The notes below the pieces were generated by a model, which did no database searches, was not told where the DNA came from, and was given only the letters and a program-made list of their open reading frames with translations. The position numbers and the translations under genes are program-made. A stretch of 64,000 bases of DNA from an uncultured Alcaligenaceae bacterium (GTDB lineage Bacteria > Pseudomonadota > Gammaproteobacteria > Burkholderiales > Burkholderiaceae_B): contig CALKIR010000017.1 in NCBI GenBank assembly GCA_937995985.1, positions 37,493 through 101,492 of the forward strand, given 5' to 3'. This document shows, one piece after another, positions 53,759 through 63,478 of the stretch; the first letter of the stretch is position 1, and each line of letters starts with the position of its first letter.

Positions 53759-54562
53759 TGGGGGAATGAGATCCAATGCCTGCATAATCACAATGCCTGC
53801 AGCGAGTAAACAAAGTATGACAAAAGTCCATTGAATGGTGCGTGTGGGTAACCGCGGCGATAAAAAACGCCCCGCCAGCATGCCTACAATTACGGCACAA
53901 ATAAAAAACCAACTACCCGGAGGCAATGCCTGACTGTGCCAGAGAGCCATGGTCACTGTAGAGCCTGAGATTAGCGCAATGACCATCAAGGAGGTGGCAA
54001 CGATATGATGCATGCTCAAGGGAGTAAAACGCTGCAAAGCAGGAACAATTAAAAAGCCACCGCCCACCCCCAAGAGGCCTGTAAAGATACCGGTAATAGC
54101 GCCAATCCTGCCAATGGTCCAGACGGTAGAACGGGACCAAATAAATTTTCCAGTCTGCTGATTGAGCAGACACGGTTTAGGTCGAGTATCTGGGGAAGGT
54201 GGGTGGGGGTGTATAAGGCCACGCACCATGCGAAGGGCGATAAACACCATTAACGCACTAAAGCCAAGCATTAATAATTTATCAGGCAGCTGCCGCGCTA
54301 TCACAATACCTATTGGTGCGGTCAAGGCGCCAGCAAGCGCCATAAGCATCGCTGCTTTATAACGAACTTGGCGTTTTTTCAGGCCATCTAGTGCGCCTGT
54401 AATGGCTGCTAAGCCAACAGCAATCAGCGCTATGGGGGCGGCTTGGGTCATCGGCCATTGCATGCCTAGCACTAGGGCAGGCACGGCAAGAATGCCCCCG
54501 CCTGCCCCTGTTAGTCCCAAGATCACGCCCACTAGAGCCCCTAAGATGGTGATAACAAGCAT
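53744..54562 (-). CDS. TauE/SafE (TSUP) family permease
   Basis: A 272-residue inner-membrane protein with about eight helices. The repeated glycine-rich motif marks the family: GLTGAGGGILAVPAL near the start and GLLGVGGGFLIVPAL in the middle. Members export sulfite, sulfoacetate or related anions, but the substrate here cannot be read. A Pro-rich loop (HPHPPSPDTRPK) separates the halves. It converges with the sensor kinase gene and overlaps it by 15 bases. Confidence 0.9.
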   Translation of the reverse strand: MLVITILGALVGVILGLTGAGGGILAVPALVLGMQWPMTQAAPIALIAVGLAAITGALDGLKKRQVRYKAAMLMALAGALTAPIGIVIARQLPDKLLMLGFSALMVFIALRMVRGLIHPHPPSPDTRPKPCLLNQQTGKFIWSRSTVWTIGRIGAITGIFTGLLGVGGGFLIVPALQRFTPLSMHHIVATSLMVIALISGSTVTMALWHSQALPPGSWFFICAVIVGMLAGRFLSPRLPTRTIQWTFVILCLLAAGIVIMQALDLIPPLTQL

Positions 54563-54675
54563 AGTTTGACATCATTGTTCGACGCATGCCGACCGTGGCA
54601 TGTGTATCACCATTCATTATAAGCTAATAACTAAGTGTTATTAAAATTATATTGCTGGGCTGCTAAGAAATGGTT

Positions 54676-55998
54676 TTAGTCGATGGTTGTGAGCACCTCT
54701 GCCAACGTATCAAAGATCTGGTCAATTTGCTCCTCGGTGACAATCAGGGGAGGAGAAATGGCAATGGTATCACCGGTGTAGCGGATGAGTACGCCTTTGT
54801 CAAAACATTTCTGGAATGCCTCGGCTGCTCGTGCACCTGGAGCTTGAGGGCGTGATTCTAATTCTATGCCGGCTACCAGACCGATATTACGAATATCAAT
54901 CACATGGGGACGGCCTTTAAGCTGATGAGCGGCATTTTCTAGGTAGGGAGATAAGGCTCGAGCCCGCTCAAAGAGCTGCTCACGCTCGTAGATTTCTAAG
55001 GTTGCTAAGATTGCCGCGGTGGCCAGAGGGTGAGCAGAATAGGTATAACCATGGAAAAATTCGATGCCGTTCGCGCTGGCATCCAGAATGGTGTCATGAA
55101 TATCACGGTGCACAGCAACGGCCCCAGCGGGGACTGCTGCGTTGCTGATCCCCTTGGCGAGGGTAATCAGATCAGGAGTAATGCCGAGCATCTCACTTGC
55201 CGTGTTATAGCCCAGACGGCCAAATGCTGTGATCACCTCGTCAAAAATGAGCAAAATACCATGCTTGGCAGTGATCGCTCGTAGTCGCTCTAAATAACCC
55301 TTTGGAGGAACCAACACGCCGGTAGAGCCTGCCATGGGCTCTACTATTACAGCAGCAATGGTACTGGCATCATGAAGTGCAATGATATTTTCGAGCTCAT
55401 CAGCCAAATGGGCGCCCCACTCAGGCTGCCCCCGGGTAAAAGCGTTTTGTTCTAAGTTGTGGGTGTGCGGTAAGTGATCCACATGGGGCAAGAGCATACT
55501 GGAAAAATTACGGCGGTTATTAGAAATACCACCGACGGAAATACCTCCAAAACCAACGCCGTGATAGCCCCGCTCTCGTCCGATAAGACGGGTGCGTTGA
55601 CCTTCACCTCGGGCACGATGGTAAGCAATAGCAATTTTTAAGGCGGTATCCACTGCCTCAGATCCCGAGTTGGTAAAGAAAATACGATCTAAGCCATTGG
55701 GCATGAGTTGGGCAATGGCTTGTGCGGCACGGAAGGAGTCGGTATGTCCAATCTGAAAGCTTGGCGCATAGTCCAACGTGCGAGTTTGATTGGCAATAGC
55801 AGTGCTGATTTCTTCACGGCCATGGCCAGCATTTACACACCAAAGGCCAGCGGTGGCGTCCAGCACCTGCTGTCCTTCTGTGGTGGTATAGTACATGCCT
55901 TTGGCACCCACTAATAGGCGAGGGTCAGCCTTAAATTGCTTATTAGCGGTGAAAGGCATCCAGAGATGAGATAAATCAGGTTTTTGTGTGTTGGTCAT
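54676..55998 (-). CDS. Omega-amino acid (beta-alanine):pyruvate aminotransferase
   Basis: A 440-residue class III aminotransferase. It opens with HLWMPFTANKQFKADPRLL and has DATAGLWCVNAGHGR, wording typical of beta-alanine:pyruvate enzymes. The PLP lysine is in LITLAKGISNAAVPAGAV and the cofactor aspartate in LLIFDEVITAFGRLG. The product from beta-alanine would be malonate semialdehyde. It is divergent from a MocR-type regulator, the usual arrangement for such genes, with spaced repeats between them. Confidence 0.87.
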   Translation of the reverse strand: MTNTQKPDLSHLWMPFTANKQFKADPRLLVGAKGMYYTTTEGQQVLDATAGLWCVNAGHGREEISTAIANQTRTLDYAPSFQIGHTDSFRAAQAIAQLMPNGLDRIFFTNSGSEAVDTALKIAIAYHRARGEGQRTRLIGRERGYHGVGFGGISVGGISNNRRNFSSMLLPHVDHLPHTHNLEQNAFTRGQPEWGAHLADELENIIALHDASTIAAVIVEPMAGSTGVLVPPKGYLERLRAITAKHGILLIFDEVITAFGRLGYNTASEMLGITPDLITLAKGISNAAVPAGAVAVHRDIHDTILDASANGIEFFHGYTYSAHPLATAAILATLEIYEREQLFERARALSPYLENAAHQLKGRPHVIDIRNIGLVAGIELESRPQAPGARAAEAFQKCFDKGVLIRYTGDTIAISPPLIVTEEQIDQIFDTLAEVLTTID

Positions 55999-56085
55999 GG
56001 TGTACTCCTGAACATTCTACGATGCGGCCAGTTGTGGATGGATAATATGGTTATATTGTGCGACTGTTAGAGGAGTTTTTTGAAT

Positions 56086-56139
56086 ATACAGTTGGTATAA
56101 AATCATTGAACTGTATTGGTGAGAAATAGGTAACTGTAT
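56086..56139. promoter_or_regulatory. Three AACTGTAT sites at exact 23-base steps, likely MocR operator
   Basis: ATACAGTT at 56086-56093 (inverted), AACTGTAT at 56109-56116 and AACTGTAT at 56132-56139 start exactly 23 bases apart. A TATAAA box (56096-56101) lies between the first two. They sit between the aminotransferase and MocR genes. Confidence 0.6.
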
Positions 56140-56150
56140 AGGGGAGGGGG

Positions 56151-57614
56151 ATGGATTTAAAGCTATTTGAGCCGCAGCGCGCTACTGCTCAGCGCTCAGC
56201 GCCCACTTTGGTAGAACAAGTGATGGATGCCATCCAGCAGGCAGTGCGCAAACGTATTTTGCCGCCCGGCAGTCCTGTGCCTTCTATTCGTCGTTTTGCG
56301 CGCACTCATTCAATCAGCCCCTATACGGTCTCGCAAGCGTATAGCCGCTTAGTGGCTCAGGGGTGGTTGTTAGCTCGTCCTGGTTCTGGTTATTGGGTGG
56401 TGACTGTACCCCCAGGGAGTGCGGGACACTCCCATCTATTTCCCAAGCTTTCAGAGTTAAAGGCCTGGCACCCTCCTAAAGTGGGCGAGCAGTGGCTACT
56501 CGAAGATGTATTTGCGGACCATTCTATTCCTATTAAGTCAGGATGTGGATGGTTGCCCACTGAATGGCTGCGCAGCTCTGGTTTGGATACTGCGTTAAGG
56601 AGTTTGACTCGTGTTCCTCTAGGGCAATTAAGCAGTTATGGGCACCCTTATGGTTATTTGCCGTTGCGCGAGTTTTTAACACAGTATTTGGCTCAACAAG
56701 GCTTAATTGTTAATCCTGAGCAGGTGTTATTAACTCAAGGGGCGACTCAGGCTTTGGATTTAGTATTTGGAGCTTTATTGCAGCCAGGTGATACTGTATT
56801 GGTTGAGGTGCCGTGTTATGCCAATGTATTGTCCATGTTGCGCATGCACCATGTTCAAGTGGTAGAGGTGCCACGACAGGCTGAAGGATTTGATCTTGAG
56901 TATTTAGAGCAGGTGCTTGATCAGCATCGTGCACAGTTATTTTTTACTAATCCCGTTTTGCATAATCCCACAGGCAGTAGTTTGAGCTTTGAGCAAGCTT
57001 TTCAATTGTTAGGTTTATTGCAGCGTCATGGTGTACGTATTGTAGAAGATGATGTATCCCGCTTATTAGCAACGGGGCAAGCGCCGGTATTGGCAGCAAT
57101 GGGGGGGCTAGACAAGGTGATTTATGTAGGAAGTTTCTCAAAAAGTATTGCACCCTCTACGCGTGTTGGTTATGTGGTGGCCAATGAGTTATTTATAGAG
57201 GCCTTGGCTAGTCGCAAAATGGCTTTAGGTTTAACCACCCCTGAGTTGATGGAGCGGTTGGTTTATCAAGTTGTAAGCGGAGGAAAATATCAGCAGCATG
57301 TGACGTCCATACAGACACGCCTGATGCAAGCCCATCATCATTTTTATGAGCGTTGTGAGGAGTTAGCTATAGAAGTATTAGCTCGTCCTTATGCGGGATT
57401 ATTTGTATGGGCGCGCTTGCCCCGTGCTCAAGCACCAAAGACAATAGAATTAGCGCAACAGGCGTTGCAAGCGGGTATTTGGCTGGCGCCCGGATCATAT
57501 TTTTATCCATCTGGGGCAGATTATGGTTGGCTGCGGTTTAATGTTGCCCATTCTCAAGAAGCGGCTCTTTGGGATTTTTTAGAACAATATTGTCATAAAA
57601 AAAGGCCACACTAA
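56151..57614 (+). CDS. MocR/PdxR-type PLP-dependent regulator
   Basis: A 487-residue regulator: an N-terminal GntR winged helix (about residues 18-85; PVPSIRRFARTHSISPYTVS) fused to a fold-type I aminotransferase-like domain. The PLP lysine is in VGSFSKSIAPSTRVGY, and LLTQGATQALDLVFGALL and TNPVLHNPTGSS are conserved. Such proteins sense PLP or its adduct with an amine and often activate a divergent aminotransferase or transporter gene, here probably the beta-alanine enzyme. The ATG follows a strong GGGGAGGGGG. The stop codon lies inside a long palindrome. Confidence 0.9.
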   Translation: MDLKLFEPQRATAQRSAPTLVEQVMDAIQQAVRKRILPPGSPVPSIRRFARTHSISPYTVSQAYSRLVAQGWLLARPGSGYWVVTVPPGSAGHSHLFPKLSELKAWHPPKVGEQWLLEDVFADHSIPIKSGCGWLPTEWLRSSGLDTALRSLTRVPLGQLSSYGHPYGYLPLREFLTQYLAQQGLIVNPEQVLLTQGATQALDLVFGALLQPGDTVLVEVPCYANVLSMLRMHHVQVVEVPRQAEGFDLEYLEQVLDQHRAQLFFTNPVLHNPTGSSLSFEQAFQLLGLLQRHGVRIVEDDVSRLLATGQAPVLAAMGGLDKVIYVGSFSKSIAPSTRVGYVVANELFIEALASRKMALGLTTPELMERLVYQVVSGGKYQQHVTSIQTRLMQAHHHFYERCEELAIEVLARPYAGLFVWARLPRAQAPKTIELAQQALQAGIWLAPGSYFYPSGADYGWLRFNVAHSQEAALWDFLEQYCHKKRPH

Positions 57615-57625
57615 TTAGTGTGGCC
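57604..57625. terminator. 22-base palindrome ending the MocR gene
   Basis: GGCCACACTAA and TTAGTGTGGCC form a perfect palindrome that contains the MocR stop codon. A run of A precedes it, so the minus strand has a T run after the stem; it serves chiefly the convergent O-antigen-ligase-like gene. Confidence 0.75.
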
Positions 57626-57722
57626 GAGGACGCTTTCTAGCCAAAACGTGAGTGTTTCAGGTGTTATCCCATACCCACGCTTTAACTATAAAAGAAAAAG
57701 GCTAGGAAAGTTTTGATATGGC

Positions 57723-58964
57723 TCAAGGTTGTGGTTGGGCGGAGCGGTAGATGCCCCAAATCAAGACGGTCGCAAAAGCATAGACCATAGTGCCACTATT
57801 ATGAGCTAAAAAAGCTTGAGTCAGTCCAAAATCAAAAAAACATACTGCGAGTAATGTGCCTGCAACCGCTAAGGCGCGCTGCTGATAGCAGGAATGGTGT
57901 AGGCCAGAAGCAAAAAGCTTGAGAGGTAAAAAATAGAGCGCCAGTAGAGCGAGTAACCCAGGCAGTCCATATTTGGTTGTGCTATTGAGTAATTCATTAT
58001 GAGGGTGGTTAAATTTTGCTAAAGCGGGATGAGCCTGTCCCGCCTCGATGAGCGCGTGGATCTGCGCGGGGTAATTGTAATCGCCCCAACCCAAGAGAGG
58101 CTGCTCACGAATTAATTGAGCTGCTACTTTCCACATTTCAAAGCGCAGACCAATAGAGGTGACAGGATTATTGAGAGTCCAATAAGCATAGATATCGTCA
58201 TACGCCTCATGGATACGCTGTTGAACCCCCAAAGAGGGAGATAAATAAACGCTAATACAGGCAATTAGGATGATTAGGCCAATAACGATTTGTGTTTTTT
58301 TACGTATTTGATCGGAATATGCACGATAAAAGACCAGGAGCACCAAAGGCAAGCCAATCCAGCCACCACGACTGCCGGAGAGTAATGAAGCCATTACCCC
58401 GAATAAAGCACCTAGAGTGAGGATAATTATCCACGGCAAGCGGTGTCGGGGACGGTGCGCCGCCCACAGCAAAGCTGCCAGGCACCAAAGCCCCAGAAGC
58501 ATGGATAAATTGCCATACTGAATCGCATTAGTATGTCCCAATGCGCGCTCTATGCCCAAGAAAAAACGTTGCTCGATAGCCCAAAGGCCCGACATAATAC
58601 TGCCACAGGCAATACCAGCCCACCAGAAACTAGGACGGGGTTGAAAGCGTAGTAATAGAAATAAACCTAGAGGTGCGAGCAAAAAACGTATAGGCTTGTC
58701 AAAATAGCGGCTAGGACTATCATGGAACCAAACGTTGAATATACCGACAGCAGCATATCCTATAAAAACAATTACAAGCCAGTAGTCTTCACGTTTTAGT
58801 TGGTGCCGCAAGGCAGGGTGGGTCAGCAGGCAGAGCAGCCCTCCAACAAATAATAGTGCGGCGCTTACAGAGTAGCCACTTGGCACAGTTAATGCCAGGG
58901 CACCAAAAAGAAAAATAGTGATTTGGGTATAGTAATTACCTAAAGGTCCGAGCAAATGGCGCAT
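57723..58964 (-). CDS. O-antigen ligase-like (Wzy_C/WaaL) membrane protein
   Basis: A 413-residue polytopic membrane protein with about eleven or twelve helices. It has the Wzy_C family hallmarks: LLSGSRGGWIGLPL and, after a large periplasmic loop, FNHPHNELLNSTTKYG, with the arginine and histidine needed by ligases. Members join O-antigen or other glycans to lipid A core or to proteins; the acceptor cannot be told. No lipopolysaccharide genes are next to it, so it stands alone between a MocR gene and a catabolic cluster. Confidence 0.85.
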   Translation of the reverse strand: MRHLLGPLGNYYTQITIFLFGALALTVPSGYSVSAALLFVGGLLCLLTHPALRHQLKREDYWLVIVFIGYAAVGIFNVWFHDSPSRYFDKPIRFLLAPLGLFLLLRFQPRPSFWWAGIACGSIMSGLWAIEQRFFLGIERALGHTNAIQYGNLSMLLGLWCLAALLWAAHRPRHRLPWIIILTLGALFGVMASLLSGSRGGWIGLPLVLLVFYRAYSDQIRKKTQIVIGLIILIACISVYLSPSLGVQQRIHEAYDDIYAYWTLNNPVTSIGLRFEMWKVAAQLIREQPLLGWGDYNYPAQIHALIEAGQAHPALAKFNHPHNELLNSTTKYGLPGLLALLALYFLPLKLFASGLHHSCYQQRALAVAGTLLAVCFFDFGLTQAFLAHNSGTMVYAFATVLIWGIYRSAQPQP

Positions 58965-59131
58965 AGAAAATCAGGGCAACAAAAAATGTTAATGCTTGAT
59001 TATAAGCAGTATGGGTACTAAGGGGTGATTTTCTCTATTCATCCGCGTGAACATTTGGGGCATTTTACAGAGACATTTGGGCCCTCCGCAACAGGAGGGG
59101 TAATGATTAGTCATTGTTAATGAGAGCACTT

Positions 59132-59668
59132 ATGAAATACTTAAATTTAAGACCTGAGCCATTAACGGCAGCATCTTTTGCGCCCTATGGCTTTGTTTTT
59201 GAGCCGCCACAACGGGCCCCTGAGTTTGAATGCGCTCAACGCGGATCTAAAAGTTGGGAGTTTTATTTTCAAGGAGGGCGGCCCAGAATGTTTTTGGTTG
59301 AAACAGAGTACCGCCCTTTAGTAATTAATCGTTTAGAAAAACATACAGATCTGAGTCAAGTATTCATGCCAGCAGGAGGGGTAGAGGCAGTACTTATAGT
59401 TGGCAAAGCGACGGATGAGCATTCTTTGCCGTCTTTAGAAAGCCTGCGTGCATTCATTTTGAGTGGGCAAGTAGGCTATGGGCTGCACCCTCATATTTGG
59501 CATAGTTTAGACAGGATGCCCTTGCGTCCTGGGACGACCCGTTGGGTCATGATAACGGATAATAAAACGCATGAGGATCTGCCTTTAGTCGCCCAGGGCA
59601 ACGCGCGCTACACTCATGAAATAGATACTGTAGCTGCCTTAGGTGTTGAGTTGTTAGTGCTGCGGTAA
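59132..59668 (+). CDS. Ureidoglycolate lyase (AllA) family protein
   Basis: A 178-residue cupin-like protein of the AllA family: LTAASFAPYGFVFE at the start, the segment EKHTDLSQVFMPAGG, then GYGLHPHIWHS, matching the KHPHTSQAFIP and G..YHRGTWHHP words of ureidoglycolate lyases. The enzyme releases urea and glyoxylate in purine degradation, but there are no other allantoin genes here, so the real substrate may differ. Start could be ATG 59132, ATG 59120 or TTG 59114; GAGAG before 59132 favours that one. It is first in a run of catabolic genes, 193 bases before the oxidoreductase. Confidence 0.78.
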   Translation: MKYLNLRPEPLTAASFAPYGFVFEPPQRAPEFECAQRGSKSWEFYFQGGRPRMFLVETEYRPLVINRLEKHTDLSQVFMPAGGVEAVLIVGKATDEHSLPSLESLRAFILSGQVGYGLHPHIWHSLDRMPLRPGTTRWVMITDNKTHEDLPLVAQGNARYTHEIDTVAALGVELLVLR

Positions 59669-59861
59669 GCTGAGTAAATAAGCGTAATGCAAAGATATGT
59701 ATGATGACTGTCTACTATAGGTTTAATCACGAAACATATAAGTAGATGTAGGGCGATCAAAGGTTAAAAATAATTAGAGAAGATGATAAGCGATTTATTC
59801 TGTGTTACTAATGGGGGGAGGCCATTTTATATGGCAAATATCATTTATAAAGGATAGATAA

Positions 59862-62177
59862 ATGGATAGTAATAATGAGAATAAGCCACTAGTTAGCCAG
59901 TCTACAGAGCGGCTTGCTATAGATGGGTATCAGCCCTATGCAGGGCCTGCGGGGGGATGGGGAGCTTTGGCTGCTGTGGCGCATTCCATTCGAGAGGAGA
60001 TGCAGTTAAGCACCCGTACTCATGCTTTATTACAGATGAATCAGCCTGATGGTTTTGATTGTCCGGGTTGTGCCTGGCCAGACCCCAAGCATACTTCGTC
60101 GTTTGAGTTTTGTGAAAATGGGGCAAAGGCGATGACCTGGGAGGCGACTCCAAAGCGTGCAACACCAGACTTTTTCTCTGCTCATACGGTTACTGAATTA
60201 TGGGACTGGTCAGATCATGATTTAGAAAATGTGGGGCGTCTGACTCATCCTTTGTTCTATAACGCCCAGACAGATAAATTCGAAGAGGTTTCTTGGCCAG
60301 AAGCCTTTTCGGGAATAGCCAAGCAGCTGCTTGGTATACAAGACCCTACACAAGTTGATTTTTATACTTCAGGTCGCACCTCCAATGAAGCAGCATTCCT
60401 ATATCAGCTGTTGGCACGGGTGTACGGCAGTAATAATTTTCCTGATTGTTCAAATATGTGTCATGAGCCTACTAGTGTGGGGCTGCCTCAATCTATAGGG
60501 GTGGGCAAAGGAACGGTATCCTTAGATGATTTTGAGCTGGCGGATATTATTTTTTGTGTAGGTCATAATCCTGGCACCAATCATCCTCGTATGCTGACAT
60601 CACTGCGCCAGGCGGAGTTGCGGGGTGCAAAAATAATAGTAATTAACCCCTTATTAGAACGTGGATTACAGCGTTTCACCCCACCTCAAGATCCCGCTGA
60701 AATGTTGACGCTTCGCTCTACTCCTTTAGCGTCCAACTATTATCAAGTACGGGTGGGAGGTGACGTTGCTTTAATCAAAGGGGTGATTAAAGCTTTATTG
60801 CAATTACATAATAAATCGCTAGCACAGCATGGGCACAGTACAGTATTCGATCTGGATTTTATTCATGCTCATACTATAGGGTTTGAAGAGTTATGTGCAG
60901 ATATACAGGCTGTTGAGTGGGCGGTATTAGAGCAAAAATCAGGCATTAACCGTGCTCAAATGCAAGAAATTGCTGCTTTATATGCACAATCTGAGCGTGC
61001 CATCATCTGTTATGGCATGGGGATTACCCAGCATCGGCATGGCACAGAAAATGTTCGCCATCTTGTTAATTTATTGTTATTGCGCGGCAATATAGGAAAA
61101 GCAGGTGCGGGCATTTGTCCTTTGCGAGGGCATAGTAATGTTCAAGGCGATAGAACAATGGGGATTACAGAAATTCCCTCAGAGAGCTTTTTAGAGCGTC
61201 TTGATACCGTATTTGGGATACAGGCGCCGCGGGCACATGGAAATAATGCGGTACGCACTTTGCACTCTATTCTAGACGGACACTGCCAAGCATTTATTGG
61301 AATGGGTGGAAATTTTGCAGTAGCCATGCCAGCGAGCGATTTGCTTTTTCATGCATTTAGAGCATTGCGTCTAAATGTACAGATTATTACCAAGTTAAAC
61401 CGTACTGCGTTATTAACGGCACAGCATACTTATATTTTGCCTTGTTTAGGGAGGACCGAAGCCGATATCCACAATGGGGTGCATCAGGCTGTAACAGTGG
61501 AGGATTCTATGTCTATGGTGCATGCTTCGACAGGGCGTTTAAAACCTGCTTCAGAGCATTTGCTTTCTGAGGTGGGGGTTATATGTGGATTAGCTCGTGC
61601 CGTTTTTCCAGACAGCGCCATAGATTGGGAGGGGATGGCCGAAAACTATGATCTCATCCGCGACAAAATTGAGCAGGTGTTCCCCGACTTTAAAGATTTC
61701 AATCAACGCATCAGAGTCCCTGGAGGCTTTCATTTGCCCAACGCTGCCGCCAAGCGCCAGTGGAATACCCCAAGTGGTAAAGCAGAATTTGTGATTTCAT
61801 CAATCGAAGAAGATGATGGCCTAGACCAGAACACCTTTGTTTGCACCACCTTACGCAGCCATGACCAATATAACACCACCATCTATGGGTTGAATGATCG
61901 TTATCGGGGAATCCATGGGCGGCGTGATGTGGTCTTTATCCATGAAAAAGATTTAATTGAACAAGGCTTACAAGCAGGTTCTAAAGTAGATTTAATAGGA
62001 CCATCAGGCCAAACACTAAGAGGCTTGACTGCTATTGCCTATCCTATTTCAAGAAAATCAGTGGGGGTGTATTTTCCCGAAGCAAATATACTGGTAGGTA
62101 TTGATGACTATGATCATCAAAGCGGCATTCCAGCTTATAAATCAATCCCTGTCCAATTACGAGCAAGTGTGGAATGA
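59862..62177 (+). CDS. FdhF/YdeP family molybdopterin oxidoreductase
   Basis: A 771-residue protein of the formate dehydrogenase alpha-like family. Cys residues in FDCPGCAWPDP and SFEFCENGAKA mark the YdeP-type N-terminus, where an iron-sulfur cluster is bound in relatives. Bis-MGD-binding segments follow: FYTSGRTSNEAAFLYQL, CVGHNPGTNHPRM, CPLRGHSNVQGDRTMG and near the C-terminus FVCTTLRSHDQYNTTIYG. Position by position the metal ligand is uncertain; SNMCHEPTSVG may hold it. YdeP proteins have no settled reaction; acid resistance is reported for E. coli. It precedes fumarylacetoacetase by 24 bases. Base composition shifts within this gene near 61.6 kb. No twin-arginine signal, so cytoplasmic. 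Confidence 0.85.
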   Translation: MDSNNENKPLVSQSTERLAIDGYQPYAGPAGGWGALAAVAHSIREEMQLSTRTHALLQMNQPDGFDCPGCAWPDPKHTSSFEFCENGAKAMTWEATPKRATPDFFSAHTVTELWDWSDHDLENVGRLTHPLFYNAQTDKFEEVSWPEAFSGIAKQLLGIQDPTQVDFYTSGRTSNEAAFLYQLLARVYGSNNFPDCSNMCHEPTSVGLPQSIGVGKGTVSLDDFELADIIFCVGHNPGTNHPRMLTSLRQAELRGAKIIVINPLLERGLQRFTPPQDPAEMLTLRSTPLASNYYQVRVGGDVALIKGVIKALLQLHNKSLAQHGHSTVFDLDFIHAHTIGFEELCADIQAVEWAVLEQKSGINRAQMQEIAALYAQSERAIICYGMGITQHRHGTENVRHLVNLLLLRGNIGKAGAGICPLRGHSNVQGDRTMGITEIPSESFLERLDTVFGIQAPRAHGNNAVRTLHSILDGHCQAFIGMGGNFAVAMPASDLLFHAFRALRLNVQIITKLNRTALLTAQHTYILPCLGRTEADIHNGVHQAVTVEDSMSMVHASTGRLKPASEHLLSEVGVICGLARAVFPDSAIDWEGMAENYDLIRDKIEQVFPDFKDFNQRIRVPGGFHLPNAAAKRQWNTPSGKAEFVISSIEEDDGLDQNTFVCTTLRSHDQYNTTIYGLNDRYRGIHGRRDVVFIHEKDLIEQGLQAGSKVDLIGPSGQTLRGLTAIAYPISRKSVGVYFPEANILVGIDDYDHQSGIPAYKSIPVQLRASVE

Positions 62178-62201
62178 ACGGTCATGCACCAAAGGAGGTT
62201 T

Positions 62202-63458
62202 ATGAGACTATTAAATAGCTTTGTAGAGGTTGCGCCCAGCAGTGATTTTTCCATTCATAATCTGCCTTATGGGGTATTTAGCACCCAAGGAACTGCTGCT
62301 CGAATAGGAGTGGCTATTGGGGAGTATATTCTAGATTTAAGCGCCTTAGAAAGTCTAGGCATGCTTTCTCTTCCACATGGGCCTGTATTTAATCAGCATA
62401 GTTTAAATGCATTTATTGCTACCGGCCCACACTATTGGCATCAAGTACGACAACGAATCCAAGAATTATTAGCTGCTGATAATCCTGAATTACGTGATCG
62501 GGAAGGAGTGCGCCAAAAAGTACTCATCAGGCAAAGTCACGCACAAATGCATCTACCAATAGAGATAAGCGGTTATACTGATTTTTATTCCTCGCGCGAA
62601 CATGCTTTTAATGTAGGGTGTATGTTTAGAGGGCCCGAACGTGCCTTAATGCCCAATTGGAGTGAATTACCAGTGGCTTATAATGGTCGTGCGAGCTCTG
62701 TCGTGGTGAGTGGCACAGATATTATGCGTCCAAGGGGGCAAATCAAACCATCTGAAAGCGAGCGCCCAATATTTGCTGCAAGCCAAAAATTAGATTTTGA
62801 GCTTGAAGTAGGATTCATCATCGGACAAAGTACTGCTTTAGGGCAGCCAATTTCAGTGCGCAATGCTCATGAGTATATTTTTGGGATGGTATTACTCAAT
62901 GACTGGTCGGCACGAGATATTCAGCAATGGGAGTACGTACCCCTAGGCCCGTTTAATAGCAAAACATTTGGCACATCAATTTCTCCCTGGGTAGTTACGA
63001 TGGCTGCTTTAGAGCCTTTTCGGTGTGCTCCCGTCGCTCAAGAGCCTAGACCATTAGCTTATCTAGTTGAAGAGCGAGATAATAATTACGATATTAACCT
63101 GGAGGTCGCGCTGGAGGTACAGGGGCAGGAGACCCTCTTATGCCGCACCAATTACAAGTATTTGTATTGGACCATAACACAGCAACTGGCCCATCACACC
63201 GTATCGGGATGTAATGTGCAAATTGGTGACCTAATGGGCTCGGGAACTATTTCCGGCCAACAAAAACATGAACGGGGCTCATTGCTAGAACTAACTTGGA
63301 ACGGTACGGAACCCATTACCTTAAAAAATGGAGAGCAGCGTTATTTTCTTGAAGATGGCGATTGCGTTATCATGCGCGGATTTTGTGCAAAAAAAGGAAT
63401 TAGAGTGGGCTTTGGAGAGGTTCGAGGACGCATATTACCGAGCTTAAGTGCCATTTAA
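62202..63458 (+). CDS. Fumarylacetoacetase
   Basis: Splits fumarylacetoacetate to fumarate and acetoacetate, last step of homogentisate (tyrosine) degradation. It is the true FAH type, not the short FAH-domain type: about 418 residues, with DFYSSREHAFNVGCMFRG, MPNWSELPVAYNGRASSVVV, the metal-binding ELEVGFIIG and LLNDWSARDIQQWEYVPLGP, and SGTISGQQKHERGSLLEL. I chose ATG 62202, just after AAAGGAGG; an ATG 18 bases earlier lies within the ribosome-site region. Homogentisate dioxygenase and maleylacetoacetate isomerase are not in this window; the next gene is a VOC protein. Confidence 0.9.
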   Translation: MRLLNSFVEVAPSSDFSIHNLPYGVFSTQGTAARIGVAIGEYILDLSALESLGMLSLPHGPVFNQHSLNAFIATGPHYWHQVRQRIQELLAADNPELRDREGVRQKVLIRQSHAQMHLPIEISGYTDFYSSREHAFNVGCMFRGPERALMPNWSELPVAYNGRASSVVVSGTDIMRPRGQIKPSESERPIFAASQKLDFELEVGFIIGQSTALGQPISVRNAHEYIFGMVLLNDWSARDIQQWEYVPLGPFNSKTFGTSISPWVVTMAALEPFRCAPVAQEPRPLAYLVEERDNNYDINLEVALEVQGQETLLCRTNYKYLYWTITQQLAHHTVSGCNVQIGDLMGSGTISGQQKHERGSLLELTWNGTEPITLKNGEQRYFLEDGDCVIMRGFCAKKGIRVGFGEVRGRILPSLSAI

Positions 63459-63478
63459 TAATTTCAGAGGAGACAACA

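Noticed and set aside
57604..57625. 22-base palindrome as a regulatory operator
   Set aside because: It overlaps the MocR stop and has a T run on the minus strand, so a terminator explains it better.
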